The notes under the pieces are model-generated. The model saw only the letters and a program-made list of their open reading frames with translations. It was not told where the DNA came from and did no database searches. 64,000 nucleotides of DNA from Deltaproteobacteria bacterium (lineage in GTDB: Bacteria > Desulfobacterota > Binatia > UBA1149 > JAJCZL01), in assembly GCA_029262415.1 (NCBI GenBank), contig JAJCZL010000046.1, forward strand, positions 16,878-80,877. Reading direction: 5' to 3'. Numbering within the stretch: position 1 is the first letter of the stretch; each line of letters starts with the position of its first letter. This document shows, one piece after another, positions 8,195-16,357 of this stretch. A program made the translations under genes and the position numbers.

Positions 8195-9346
8195 CTATAC
8201 GCCTTCGAGCGCTACGGTCTCGACCACCTCGAGTCCGTAGCCCGCGAGATTGGCGAGCCGTGGGGGTGAGTTGGTCAGCAGCCGGATCCTGCGCACACCG
8301 AGTTCTCGGAGGATCTGCGCCCCCAAGCCGTAGTCTTTGAAGTTGGCCAGACGCGCGTTCGGATTGGTGCTCGGACCACCGCCGCCGTCACCGGCCAAGA
8401 TTTCGGCTCCGCGCCCGTGGCGGCGGACGTACAGGATCACGCCCGCTCCTTCTTTTTCGATCCTGCGCATTGCCGCGTGCAACACCGCACCGGTATTGCG
8501 GTGCATAGAGGCGAACACATCGCCCGGCAGATACTCGGCGTGAGCGCGTAACAACACGGGCTTTTCCGGGTCGATCTCGCCCTTGACCAGCACCAGGTGC
8601 TCGCCTTCCTCAACGCTCGAGGTGTAAACGTGAGCGGTGAACTCGCCGGCAACCCGCGTCGGCAAGCGCGCAGTAGCGACATGACGAACCAGCGTCTCGT
8701 GCTGTAATCGGTACTGAATCAGGTCGGCGACCGTCGAGATCTTGAGGTCGTGCAGTGCGGCGAAGCGAACGATGTCGGGGAGACGCGCCATCGTCCCGTC
8801 GGGGTTCAAGATCTCGCAAATCACCGAAGCCGGCTTGAGACCTGCAAGCTTGCAGAGATCGATCGAGCCCTCGGTCTGCCCGGTCCGCACCAGGACACCG
8901 CCCTCGCGCGCGCGCAAGGGGAATATGTGGCCGGGCACGATAAAATCGTCGGGTTTGGCATCGTCGCGGGCAACGTCGCGGATCGTCATCGCACGGTCGG
9001 CGGCCGAAACCCCTCCGGTCCGGCAGCGGCGCGAATCGATCGAGACGGTAAAGCCGGTACCGAGCGGCGCGGTGTTCTCAGCGACCATCATGCGCAGGCC
9101 GAGCCGCTCCATGCGCGCCTCTGTAATCGGCTCACAGATCAGGCCGCGCGCGTATTTGGTCATGAAGTTGATCTGTTCGGCGGTCGTCGTTTCGGCCGCG
9201 GCAACGAGATCGCCCTCGTTCTCACGGTCTTCGTCGTCCATGAGCACGATCATCTTGCCGGCACGGAGTTCGGCAACGACCTCGGAGATCGGCGAGATGG
9301 CAGACTTCTCGGCAGCCACCGCACCCGTGGTTATCGATTCAGACAT
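8195..9346 (-). CDS. ribB: RibBX-like: DHBP synthase with degenerate GTP cyclohydrolase II domain
   Basis: Residues 1 to about 210 are 3,4-dihydroxy-2-butanone-4-phosphate synthase, which supplies the four-carbon unit of riboflavin; the catalytic DDEDRENEGDLVAAAE loop is intact. The C-terminal half has the GTP cyclohydrolase II fold (GDVFASM, YGLGAQILRELGVRR, GYGLEVVE). However, the zinc cysteines of the SLRCDCG motif are gone (it reads SMHRNTG), the upstream cysteine is tyrosine, and the RQEGRG loop reads RRHGRG. It should therefore be inactive as cyclohydrolase II, matching the RibBX type known in some proteobacteria. I use the ATG at 9346 (383 aa); a longer frame up to 9466 would run into glmS. 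It probably ends the glmU-glmS-ribB run. Confidence 0.88.
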   Translation of the reverse strand: MSESITTGAVAAEKSAISPISEVVAELRAGKMIVLMDDEDRENEGDLVAAAETTTAEQINFMTKYARGLICEPITEARMERLGLRMMVAENTAPLGTGFTVSIDSRRCRTGGVSAADRAMTIRDVARDDAKPDDFIVPGHIFPLRAREGGVLVRTGQTEGSIDLCKLAGLKPASVICEILNPDGTMARLPDIVRFAALHDLKISTVADLIQYRLQHETLVRHVATARLPTRVAGEFTAHVYTSSVEEGEHLVLVKGEIDPEKPVLLRAHAEYLPGDVFASMHRNTGAVLHAAMRRIEKEGAGVILYVRRHGRGAEILAGDGGGGPSTNPNARLANFKDYGLGAQILRELGVRRIRLLTNSPPRLANLAGYGLEVVETVALEGV

Positions 9347-9422
9347 CAACCGCGCGACTATAACGCGGCGCGCACCCTGAGGGAAAAGACCTGCAAAGGC
9401 GGCGCGACCGCGTGCCGACGCC

Positions 9423-11252
9423 CTACTCGACCGTGACGCTCTTGGCGAGATTGCGCGGTTGGTCAACGTCGGTGCCGCGTTCGACAGCGACGTAGTAGGC
9501 CAACAGCTGTAGCGGAATCGTCAGCAGTACCGGCATCAGCGACGTGCTGGTACGCGGAACGGTGATGATCGACTCGGAAATCTTGGTAAGCTCGGCATCG
9601 GCGTAGTCGGTGATCGCGACGATCTTGCCGCCGCGCGACTCCACTTCTTTCAGGTTGGAAAGCGTCTTGCCGTAAACCTCGTCGTTGGGCAGCAGTACCA
9701 CCACCGGCACGTTCTCGTCGATGAGCGCAATCGGACCGTGCTTCATCTCGCCGGCGGGATAGCCTTCGGCGTGGATGTAACTGATCTCCTTCAATTTGAG
9801 CGCACCTTCGAGTGCGATCGGGTAGTTTATGCCGCGCGCGAGATACAAAACGTCTTGGGCCGGCGCCATCATACGCGCGGTCCTGATGATCTGTTCTTCG
9901 CTCTTCAAGGCCTCACCGATCAGGTTCGGTAGCTGCACGAGCGCATCAATGCACTCGGCTTCCAGGGCAGGATCCAGGCGACCCGACTTAGCGCCGAGCT
10001 CCAGACCGATTAGATAGAAAGCGGTCAGCTGAGTCGTAAACGCCTTGGTCGACGCCACGCTGATCTCCGGACCTGCGTGGGTATAGACGACCGCATCGGC
10101 CTTGCGCGCGATCGAAGACTCGACCACATTGCAGATCGCCAACACCTTGGCGCCCTTACCTCTTGCCTCTTCGACCGCAGCAAGCGTGTCGGCGGTCTCG
10201 CCCGACTGGGAAACGACGATCATCAATGTCTCAGGCCCGATCAGTGGGTCGCGGTATCTGAACTCGCTGCCGTAGTCGACCTCGGTAGGGATGCGTGCGA
10301 AGCGCTCTATGATGAACTTACCCACCAGCCCGGCGTGCCATGCAGTGCCACACGCGACGATGACAACGCGTTCAATCTGTTTGATCCCGGCCAGCAGCGG
10401 CTCGAGTTCAGGCAACAACACCTCGCCGGTCTCGGGCGCGATGCGTCCGCGCGTGGTATCGATGATCGACTGCGGCTGCTCGTGGATCTCCTTGAGAAGA
10501 AAGTGCTTGTAGCCACCCTTCTGCGCGGTAACCGGATCCCAGGTGATTCGCCTCGGCTTGCGGTCGCGCCTGTTGCCGTGAAAATCCATTACCTCGACAG
10601 ACCCGGCGGTCAGATCGGCCATCTCTCCGTCTTCGAGGAAGACGACATCGCGCGTGTAGTCGAGCAGCGCGGGAACGTCGGATGCCACAAAGTTCTCACC
10701 TTCGCCGAGCCCAACCACTACCGGCGTGGAGTTCTTCGCAGTGATCAGACGGCCCGGCTCCTTGGCCGACATCACGCAGATCGCGAACGAGCCGTCGAGC
10801 CGGGCTATCGCGGCCTGCGTCGCCGTGAGGATATCGCCGCCTTTTCTCAGCTCGGCGTCGATAAGATGTGAGATCACCTCGGTATCGGTCTCCGATGCGA
10901 TCTCGGCCCCGGCCGCTACCAGGGCTTCGCGCAGTGCGACGTAGTTCTCGATGATGCCGTTGTGAATCACCACAACGTCGCCCGCGCGGTGCGGGTGAGC
11001 GTTCTGCTCAGAAGGACGTCCGTGCGTCGCCCACCGCGTGTGGCCGATTCCGGTGGTGCCCAACAGCGGGTCGGCGTCGAGCACCGCCTGAAGGTTGTCG
11101 AGCTTTCCGACCGCGCGGCGCACATCGATGGCACCGTCAACGATCATGGCGATGCCCGCCGAGTCGTAACCGCGGTATTCCAGCTTGCGCAAGCCGCTGA
11201 CGAGAATTTTACCGGCTTCGCGTTCGCCGACGTATCCGACAATTCCACACAC
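9423..11252 (-). CDS. glmS: Glutamine-fructose-6-phosphate aminotransferase GlmS
   Basis: GlmS makes glucosamine-6-phosphate from fructose-6-phosphate and glutamine, the first step towards UDP-GlcNAc for peptidoglycan and LPS. The start MCGIVGYVGE exposes the catalytic Cys2 after Met removal. The glutaminase domain (GHTRWATHG, HNGIIENY) is followed by two SIS domains (VVSQSGETADTL, ISVASTKAFTTQL). The C-terminus ends NLAKSVTVE as in the family. At 609 aa it is full length. It begins 5 bases downstream of the glmU stop, so the two UDP-GlcNAc genes are coupled. Confidence 0.98.
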   Translation of the reverse strand: MCGIVGYVGEREAGKILVSGLRKLEYRGYDSAGIAMIVDGAIDVRRAVGKLDNLQAVLDADPLLGTTGIGHTRWATHGRPSEQNAHPHRAGDVVVIHNGIIENYVALREALVAAGAEIASETDTEVISHLIDAELRKGGDILTATQAAIARLDGSFAICVMSAKEPGRLITAKNSTPVVVGLGEGENFVASDVPALLDYTRDVVFLEDGEMADLTAGSVEVMDFHGNRRDRKPRRITWDPVTAQKGGYKHFLLKEIHEQPQSIIDTTRGRIAPETGEVLLPELEPLLAGIKQIERVVIVACGTAWHAGLVGKFIIERFARIPTEVDYGSEFRYRDPLIGPETLMIVVSQSGETADTLAAVEEARGKGAKVLAICNVVESSIARKADAVVYTHAGPEISVASTKAFTTQLTAFYLIGLELGAKSGRLDPALEAECIDALVQLPNLIGEALKSEEQIIRTARMMAPAQDVLYLARGINYPIALEGALKLKEISYIHAEGYPAGEMKHGPIALIDENVPVVVLLPNDEVYGKTLSNLKEVESRGGKIVAITDYADAELTKISESIITVPRTSTSLMPVLLTIPLQLLAYYVAVERGTDVDQPRNLAKSVTVE

Positions 11253-11257
11253 GTTGC

Positions 11258-12724
11258 TTACTTCACCTTCTTAGTCGCGGCTGCCCGCTTACGGAACTGC
11301 GCGACCCAGCCTTTCCGGTTTAACTGCCGTTTCTCGTTCATGGCGAGACTCCCGGCCGGCACGTCTTTGGTAACAGTGGTCCCCGCTGCGACGAACACAT
11401 CGTTGCCGAGCCTTACCGGCGCGACCAACTGCGTATCGCTGCCGATCTGTACGCGGTCGCCGATTACGCTGGAATGCTTGGCAAAGCCGTCGTAGTTGCA
11501 GGTAATGGTACCGGCACCGATGTTGGTTGCACGCCCGATCGTAGTATCGCCGATGTAGGTGAGGTGGTTGGCCTTGGATCCACGCCCGATCTTGCTCTTT
11601 TTCACCTCGACGAAGTTGCCGATATGGACACCTTCGGCCAGTTCAGCCTGGGGGCGCAGGTGGGCATAGGGACCGAGGATGCAACCGTCGCGCATCGAAG
11701 CCTCGCGCGTCACCGTGCCCCACTTGATATGACAGTCGCGTCCGATCACCGTGTCGGCAAGGTGGCAGCAGCCATCGATCTGCGTGCCTTCACCAATACG
11801 CGTAGCACCGTCGATTCGAACCGAGGGCCCGATAATCACGTCGCGGGCAATCTTCGCGTCGGCAGATACGTACACCGAGGATGGATCGAGAAACCCGACT
11901 CCCTTGTCCATCAAGTCGATCAAAATGCGCTCTTGCATCAACGCCTCGGCGCGTGCGAGATCGAAGCGGGTGTTGACGCCGAGCGTTTCAGAATCGTCCT
12001 CGGCGACGATCAAAGCGGCGCGTCGGTCACAGGAGGCGACCTCGAGAAGGTCGGTCAGATAGAACTCGCCTTGGGCATTGTTACTGGCGAGCCCTCCGAC
12101 TCGCTTGCGAAGGAACTCTGCATCAAAGCAGTAAGTTCCCGAGTTCACTTCGGTGATCCGGCGCTCGGCCGGGCTCGCGTCTCGGTACTCGACGATACGT
12201 ACGTCGCCGTCACCTGCACCGACGATGCGGCCGTAGTCGGAGGGATCGTCAACGTGCATCCCAAGCACGGTAGCCGTCGCGCCACGCTTGCGGTGCTCGC
12301 GCAACAACCCCTTGAGCGTTGCGGTTGTCATCAACGGCACGTCGCCGCAGACAACCAGCACGTCGCCGGCAAAACCGCGCAGTCTCTTCATGCCGATGCC
12401 GACCGCGTGTCCGGTCCCACGTTGCTCGGCCTGCAGCACACATTCGGCGCGCCCACCGACCGTTTCGCGGACGGCTTCGGCCTGGTGGCCGACGACTACG
12501 ACGATGCGTTGCGGCCGTGCGCCTTCCACCGCGGTGAGAACGTGCGATATCAGCGGGCGCCCGGCAACCACATGCAGCACCTTCGCTGCAGCCGAGCGCA
12601 TCCTGGTGCCTTGGCCCGCGGCCAGCACTATGCAGGCCAGCGGACGCGCCGCTGCGGCTCCTGCTTTGCGCTTCGCCGACTTAGCGCCGGTCGCTGTCTT
12701 CTTTTGTGTCTTTACTCGGCTCAC
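11258..12724 (-). CDS. glmU: Bifunctional UDP-GlcNAc pyrophosphorylase / GlcN-1-P acetyltransferase GlmU
   Basis: GlmU acetylates glucosamine-1-phosphate and then forms UDP-GlcNAc. The uridylyltransferase domain opens with LAAGQGTRMRSAAAKVLHVVAGRP (split signature G-x-G-T-R-M...K) and continues with VCGDVPLM and VNSGTYCFD. The C-terminal half is a left-handed beta-helix of hexapeptide repeats (IGEGTQIDGCCHLADTVIG, IGNFVEVKKSKIG). The acetyltransferase site is in NHLTYIGDTTIG and ITCNYDGFAKHSSVIG. About 25 basic residues precede the usual start, so translation may begin further in. It overlaps the upstream propeller gene by 44 bases and is followed by glmS. Confidence 0.97.
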   Translation of the reverse strand: MSRVKTQKKTATGAKSAKRKAGAAAARPLACIVLAAGQGTRMRSAAAKVLHVVAGRPLISHVLTAVEGARPQRIVVVVGHQAEAVRETVGGRAECVLQAEQRGTGHAVGIGMKRLRGFAGDVLVVCGDVPLMTTATLKGLLREHRKRGATATVLGMHVDDPSDYGRIVGAGDGDVRIVEYRDASPAERRITEVNSGTYCFDAEFLRKRVGGLASNNAQGEFYLTDLLEVASCDRRAALIVAEDDSETLGVNTRFDLARAEALMQERILIDLMDKGVGFLDPSSVYVSADAKIARDVIIGPSVRIDGATRIGEGTQIDGCCHLADTVIGRDCHIKWGTVTREASMRDGCILGPYAHLRPQAELAEGVHIGNFVEVKKSKIGRGSKANHLTYIGDTTIGRATNIGAGTITCNYDGFAKHSSVIGDRVQIGSDTQLVAPVRLGNDVFVAAGTTVTKDVPAGSLAMNEKRQLNRKGWVAQFRKRAAATKKVK

Positions 12725-13619
12725 TATCGACTTTTCCTGGCTCCTGCCCGTGCGCTGCCGCCGCGGGGTTGCGGTCGGGCGAAAAAGGAGGCGACGCAGG
12801 AGTCCATCTTATCAGCCCGCCGCTGTCCTGGGCGATGACAACTGACCCGTCAGGCAACAAGGCCAGGCCCTCCTGCATAAAGCCTGGAACGCGCACCTTG
12901 CGAAGCACCTCACCCACGCTATCGACGACATAGACCGACCGCCACAGCGCCGAGACTATCAGGAACGCCTGATCTCGGGCGGACCAGGCGATATCGGAGA
13001 GCGGCGCTCCGTCAACCGGCCAGGCACCAACGACGGTCGCGGTCTCGAAGCGCTCCGTGGACGACTTGAGCGGAATGTGCAGCTCGACCAGCACGGCCGG
13101 GTCGTACTGGTTAACGGCGAAAAATCGCCCGCCTTCGGCGTGCGCCGGATCCGCAACAAACGTCAGGCCCTCGATCCCATCTCCGCCACGCTGCAAGAAG
13201 TCAGGGTCCCCCTTGAAGGTCCGATCAAGATCGAAGCGGCGCAGCAACTTAAAGGTGTCTGGATCGACTTCAAAAATGATCTCGTGTCCTTCCCTCACTA
13301 CATAGAGCCGGCCTGTCGCGGGGTCGCAGGTGATGGCCTCGAGATCGCCCCGGATCCTCTTTTGCTTGAGCAGTGTGCCCTGCAGATCAACTTCGGCAAT
13401 GTCGCCCTCATCGCCGACAACGAAAAAGGATCTACGAATCGGATGGTAGACAATCGCAGAGGGCTCCTCGAGCCCCGCGAGCGGCCACTGCACCGTGGCA
13501 CCTTCGGGGACGGATGCCGCAAGACCGAGCGGCGGCATACAACCGAACACTACCGCCGCCAAGGCTGCAGACGCCGTGCACAGGGCATTGCAGATTTTCG
13601 GGCGAATGGCTGTGATCAC
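12681..13619 (-). CDS. SdiA-regulated (YjiK-like) beta-propeller protein
   Basis: A secreted or lipid-anchored protein with the repeated strands of the SdiA-regulated / YjiK family: GLEEPSAIVYHPIRRSFFVVGDEGDIAEV, then DLEAITCDPATGRLYVV, GDGIEGLTFV and LSDIAWSARDQAFLIVS. Family members are six-bladed propellers of unclear function, often next to envelope genes. I choose GTG 13619, with AGGCGG upstream. The in-frame ATG at 13652 would sit inside a TTGACG (-35-like) region starting at 13670. The signal segment contains VVFGC, a weak lipobox. The last codons overlap glmU. Confidence 0.65.
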   Translation of the reverse strand: MITAIRPKICNALCTASAALAAVVFGCMPPLGLAASVPEGATVQWPLAGLEEPSAIVYHPIRRSFFVVGDEGDIAEVDLQGTLLKQKRIRGDLEAITCDPATGRLYVVREGHEIIFEVDPDTFKLLRRFDLDRTFKGDPDFLQRGGDGIEGLTFVADPAHAEGGRFFAVNQYDPAVLVELHIPLKSSTERFETATVVGAWPVDGAPLSDIAWSARDQAFLIVSALWRSVYVVDSVGEVLRKVRVPGFMQEGLALLPDGSVVIAQDSGGLIRWTPASPPFSPDRNPAAAAHGQEPGKVDSEPSKDTKEDSDRR

Positions 13620-13721
13620 CGTGTGGCCGCCTGGACTCTGATACGCTAGCATGTAGCTATACGCCGTCAATTGAGGCAAAACACGGCCGCCGTGCGAGCT
13701 TCGCGACCGCCCCGATCTGCA

Positions 13722-14387
13722 ATGACTAGATTCCGCAATATCTCTTCATACTTGGCGTCCGTCGCGTTGGTCGCAACCCTGGCCGCAACCACCGCAGCAC
13801 CCCGCCTCGCGCACGCCGAGACGCTTTCCGGAATCGACGCCGACACCCTTACCGAGTTGAGCTTTGAGCCGGTTTCGATTGTCATCTACAAGAGAAAACG
13901 CGCCCTGGTTATGTATAACTACGGCGCACGCAAACGACAGTATCCGATCGTATTGGGCCCCAACGCCAGCGGTCCGAAGCGCTACGAAGGCGATCTTCGC
14001 ACCCCCGAAGGCCTCTACCGAATCGACCAGCTACGCGTCCACAATCGCTGGCGATATTTCCTGAGCATCAACTACCCGAACGCGCGCGACGAGAAGGCCT
14101 ACCGAGACAACCTCGCCGAAGGGCTGATTCCTCTTGACCGCGGTGCCCCTGCCCGTATAGGCGGAGCGCTGGGAATTCACGGCAATGACCGGCCCAAGAA
14201 ACAAGGCGCTGCCGAGGATTGGACGCGCGGATGTGTGGCGATGCACAACGAGGACATCGACGAGCTTTACACCAACGTCAAGATCGGCACCCCGGTGCTG
14301 ATCCTGGAGGGCTCCAGCCCGATTGCAGACCACCTAACCGCGATGATAGATTCGCGCAGTGCAGACGGTTCTACTGGTTCTAGGTAA
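13722..14387 (+). CDS. L,D-transpeptidase (YkuD family)
   Basis: A periplasmic enzyme expected to make 3-3 peptidoglycan cross-links or attach proteins to peptidoglycan. A signal peptide (SVALVATLAATTAAPRLAHA) is followed by the YkuD domain: VIYKRKRALVMYNYGARKR, YPIVLGPN, TPEGLYRI and the active-site block LGIHGNDRP...WTRGCVAMHNEDIDELY, with catalytic Cys. The last strand, TPVLILEGSS, is complete. I chose the ATG at 13722 because it places the signal peptide at the N-terminus; the frame extends to 13671. It is divergent from the propeller gene and overlaps the stress-protein gene by 29 bases. Confidence 0.88.
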   Translation: MTRFRNISSYLASVALVATLAATTAAPRLAHAETLSGIDADTLTELSFEPVSIVIYKRKRALVMYNYGARKRQYPIVLGPNASGPKRYEGDLRTPEGLYRIDQLRVHNRWRYFLSINYPNARDEKAYRDNLAEGLIPLDRGAPARIGGALGIHGNDRPKKQGAAEDWTRGCVAMHNEDIDELYTNVKIGTPVLILEGSSPIADHLTAMIDSRSADGSTGSR

Positions 14388-14817
14388 CAACCGCACCGAG
14401 AAACGCGTCGTGGAAGCGGCCGTCGAACGGGCGAAAAGCGGTGGCAACGAGCTCGTCGTGCTCTCCCCGTTGGACCCGGGCCGGCAGACCAAGATTGTCG
14501 GTAAGGTAATTGACTCCGGAACACTCGGCGCACGACCGTCCGACGACTTCCTTTCGTCGCTTCACAAGCGTCACGAGGACCTCGCGGTAGCGCAGGCTGA
14601 GGAGGCGGTAGCCGAGGCGGCGCGCTGCGGCGTTTCGGCGCACGCCGATGTCCGCCGAGGCGGCTTTCGCGAGAAGGTAACCGAGGTCGTCACGACACTG
14701 AAGCCGGCGGCTGTCGTTATTACCAAGAGAAAGCGTGGTTGGCTCCCTTTCGCTTATGAACACGCCTTTCTCGACAAGCTCCGCAAGGACCTCGGATTCG
14801 AGCTGATTGAGCGCTGA
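14359..14817 (+). CDS. Universal stress protein-like (152 aa)
   Basis: A small cytoplasmic alpha/beta protein resembling the UspA fold: an N-terminal strand (QTVLLVLGNNRTEKRVVEAAVERAK), a central helix rich in AEEAVAEAARCGV, and a late strand AAVVITKRK. The glycine-rich ATP loop of ATP-binding Usp proteins (G-2x-G-9x-G-S/T) is not present, so it is probably a non-ATP-binding variant. The start is GTG 14359, inside the end of the L,D-transpeptidase gene, which suggests translational coupling. Family assignment is moderate. Confidence 0.6.
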   Translation: MQTVLLVLGNNRTEKRVVEAAVERAKSGGNELVVLSPLDPGRQTKIVGKVIDSGTLGARPSDDFLSSLHKRHEDLAVAQAEEAVAEAARCGVSAHADVRRGGFREKVTEVVTTLKPAAVVITKRKRGWLPFAYEHAFLDKLRKDLGFELIER

Positions 14818-14920
14818 GTGGGGCCGGGGCCGGGCGAGGGGACTGCGCGATCTGAGTCGGCGGCTCCAGCATGATGCGAGTGGCTCTACAGGCGTTCGCA
14901 AGATGAGAGACACCGTCAAT

Positions 14921-15060
14921 GACAGGCCCGGCTGCACATTCCGTGCGGAATGTGGATAACCTCGATGACCCGCTGCGCAGCCTTGCTCGACGATCTCGCG
15001 CTCGATTTCGCCACATCACTGACCAACTCGCCCGGGCGGATGAGTCTTGAGTCGGTCTCC
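14921..15060 (+). repeat. 140-bp dispersed repeat, copy A
   Basis: Starts GACAGGCCCGGCTGCACATT and ends GAGTCGGTCTCC. Contains the palindrome ACATTCCG[T/C]GCGGAATGT, with one base broken in this copy. It is about 95% identical to copy B (37366-37505, inverted) and closely related to copy C (44859-44997). It lies between the 3' ends of the convergent genes ending at 14817 and 15064. Confidence 0.9.
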
Positions 15061-15063
15061 TGA

Positions 15064-15513
15064 CTAGATTGCGACCAACTTCCGCAACACCTCGGGCATT
15101 TCCGGCCCGAGCACTTTAACCAGTTCACTCGACGCGCATCCGTTGCGCAACGCGGCGGCGACTTCGCCTTCGACCAGATCCTCGATGCACAGGACAGCCT
15201 TGCCCTCACACCCAGGCAATTGAATTACCAGATCTGCGGACACATCCGAGACGGCGACCAACACTTCACAGCCCGCCAACAGGTCGGGTGACTGCTCAAC
15301 CGAAAGCGCTGCGATGTCATTCGTGTTTAGACCGGCATTGCGCACGGCTTCGAGATCCTCAGGGTCCGCCGCGCCGCCGCCCTCGAGCACACCGAACGGC
15401 AGGACTGACAGACGTTCGCCCCATCCGTGGATATCGATGCAGTCTTTGAGTAGTGCCGCCATGACGACGGTACGCCCCGGGCGGTCACATCCAACCAAGC
15501 CGACTCGCTTCAT
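15064..15513 (-). CDS. Possible low-molecular-weight phosphatase-fold protein
   Basis: A 149-aa cytoplasmic protein beginning MKRVGLVGCDRPGRTVVMAA, preceded by GGGAGGGAGAGGAAGC. Layout and length resemble LMW protein-tyrosine phosphatases: an N-terminal strand then a Cys-Arg loop, then LEAVRNAGLNTNDIAALS and a strand LLAGCEVLVAVSD. The loop is C-x4-R instead of C-x5-R, and the distal DP motif is not seen, so catalysis is doubtful. I do not assign a function. It is divergent from the alkyltransferase-like gene. Confidence 0.5.
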   Translation of the reverse strand: MKRVGLVGCDRPGRTVVMAALLKDCIDIHGWGERLSVLPFGVLEGGGAADPEDLEAVRNAGLNTNDIAALSVEQSPDLLAGCEVLVAVSDVSADLVIQLPGCEGKAVLCIEDLVEGEVAAALRNGCASSELVKVLGPEMPEVLRKLVAI

Positions 15514-15625
15514 GCTTCCTCTCCCTCCCGCACCGACTCTCGCTACGCACATCACTGTGCCCATCGGTGGGCCTGTGCGCAACATGCTTGCGCGGCAGCC
15601 CCGGAGGCGTAGAAGGGGTACCGAA

Positions 15626-16279
15626 GTGGGGACGGTCACAGGGACGCCGCGGCGAGTCGCCGTGGGCGTCAGCAACAGCAATGAGCCGATCGCGGTGGTG
15701 TCTCTCCCGACACCGATCGGACGCATTCACGTTGCGGGTACAGCGAGCGCGATAGTAGGGATCGAGTTACCGTTCTCAGAGGCTGGGCGCAGCGCACCGG
15801 AGCGCCTTTGCGCACGCATCGAGCAAACCTTCCCTTTTGCACCTCGCACGCGCGCGCGCAGTTTCATGCTGAGTAAGGCGGCGAACGAACTCGCGCAATA
15901 CTTCGTGGGATCCACGCGTGGGTTCTCGTTCCGTACGTTAGCAATCGGCACACCGTTCCAAACCGCCGCATGGCGGCTGCTCGGCACCATACCTTTCGGC
16001 GAGTCCATCGAGGCCGAAGAGATCCTGCGAGTCGTCGACGCGCAGGGCCATACTATCGCCGATCTCCGTGAAGCACTTGACGCCAATCCGTTGGCGGTGG
16101 CAGTGCCCGTTCACCGCGTGGCCGACGCCGGCAGCTTACTGCCGTCGGCCGGCCCTGCAGAGCGGGCGCGGCGTTGGCTTAAAGGCCATGAGAGCGCACA
16201 GCACGACGACATAAAGTCCGCACGGGCATTGGGCATGCGCGAATTCTCGGTGGAAAAACACGGACGCCGACGCTCATGA
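15626..16279 (+). CDS. Alkyltransferase-like (Ogt/MGMT family) protein lacking active cysteine
   Basis: A 217-aa homologue of O6-alkylguanine-DNA alkyltransferase. The N-terminal Ogt-type domain reads VVSLPTPIGRIHVAG. The DNA-binding helix-turn-helix domain begins IGTPFQTAAWRLLGTIPFGE, the counterpart of GTPFQxxVWxxLxxIPxG. The active-site motif PCHRV reads PVHRV (valine codon 16109-16111), so it cannot accept an alkyl group. It resembles alkyltransferase-like proteins, which bind alkylated guanine and hand it to nucleotide excision repair; those normally carry Trp at this place. The N-J-V linking Asn segment is kept as DANPLAVAVP. Start chosen at GTG 15626 with AAGGGG upstream; the frame is open further up but overlaps the divergent gene. 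Confidence 0.75.
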   Translation: MGTVTGTPRRVAVGVSNSNEPIAVVSLPTPIGRIHVAGTASAIVGIELPFSEAGRSAPERLCARIEQTFPFAPRTRARSFMLSKAANELAQYFVGSTRGFSFRTLAIGTPFQTAAWRLLGTIPFGESIEAEEILRVVDAQGHTIADLREALDANPLAVAVPVHRVADAGSLLPSAGPAERARRWLKGHESAQHDDIKSARALGMREFSVEKHGRRRS

Positions 16280-16357
16280 ACTGCTAAGTTTGATCCGTAA
16301 TGCGGACGTCACTGCCTGACCGCGGGGCAAATCATCAGATGAGAGAGCATCCGGCAC

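Noticed and set aside
11474..12838. 454-aa plus-strand frame
   Set aside because: Entirely antisense to glmU; no motif and no ribosome binding site.
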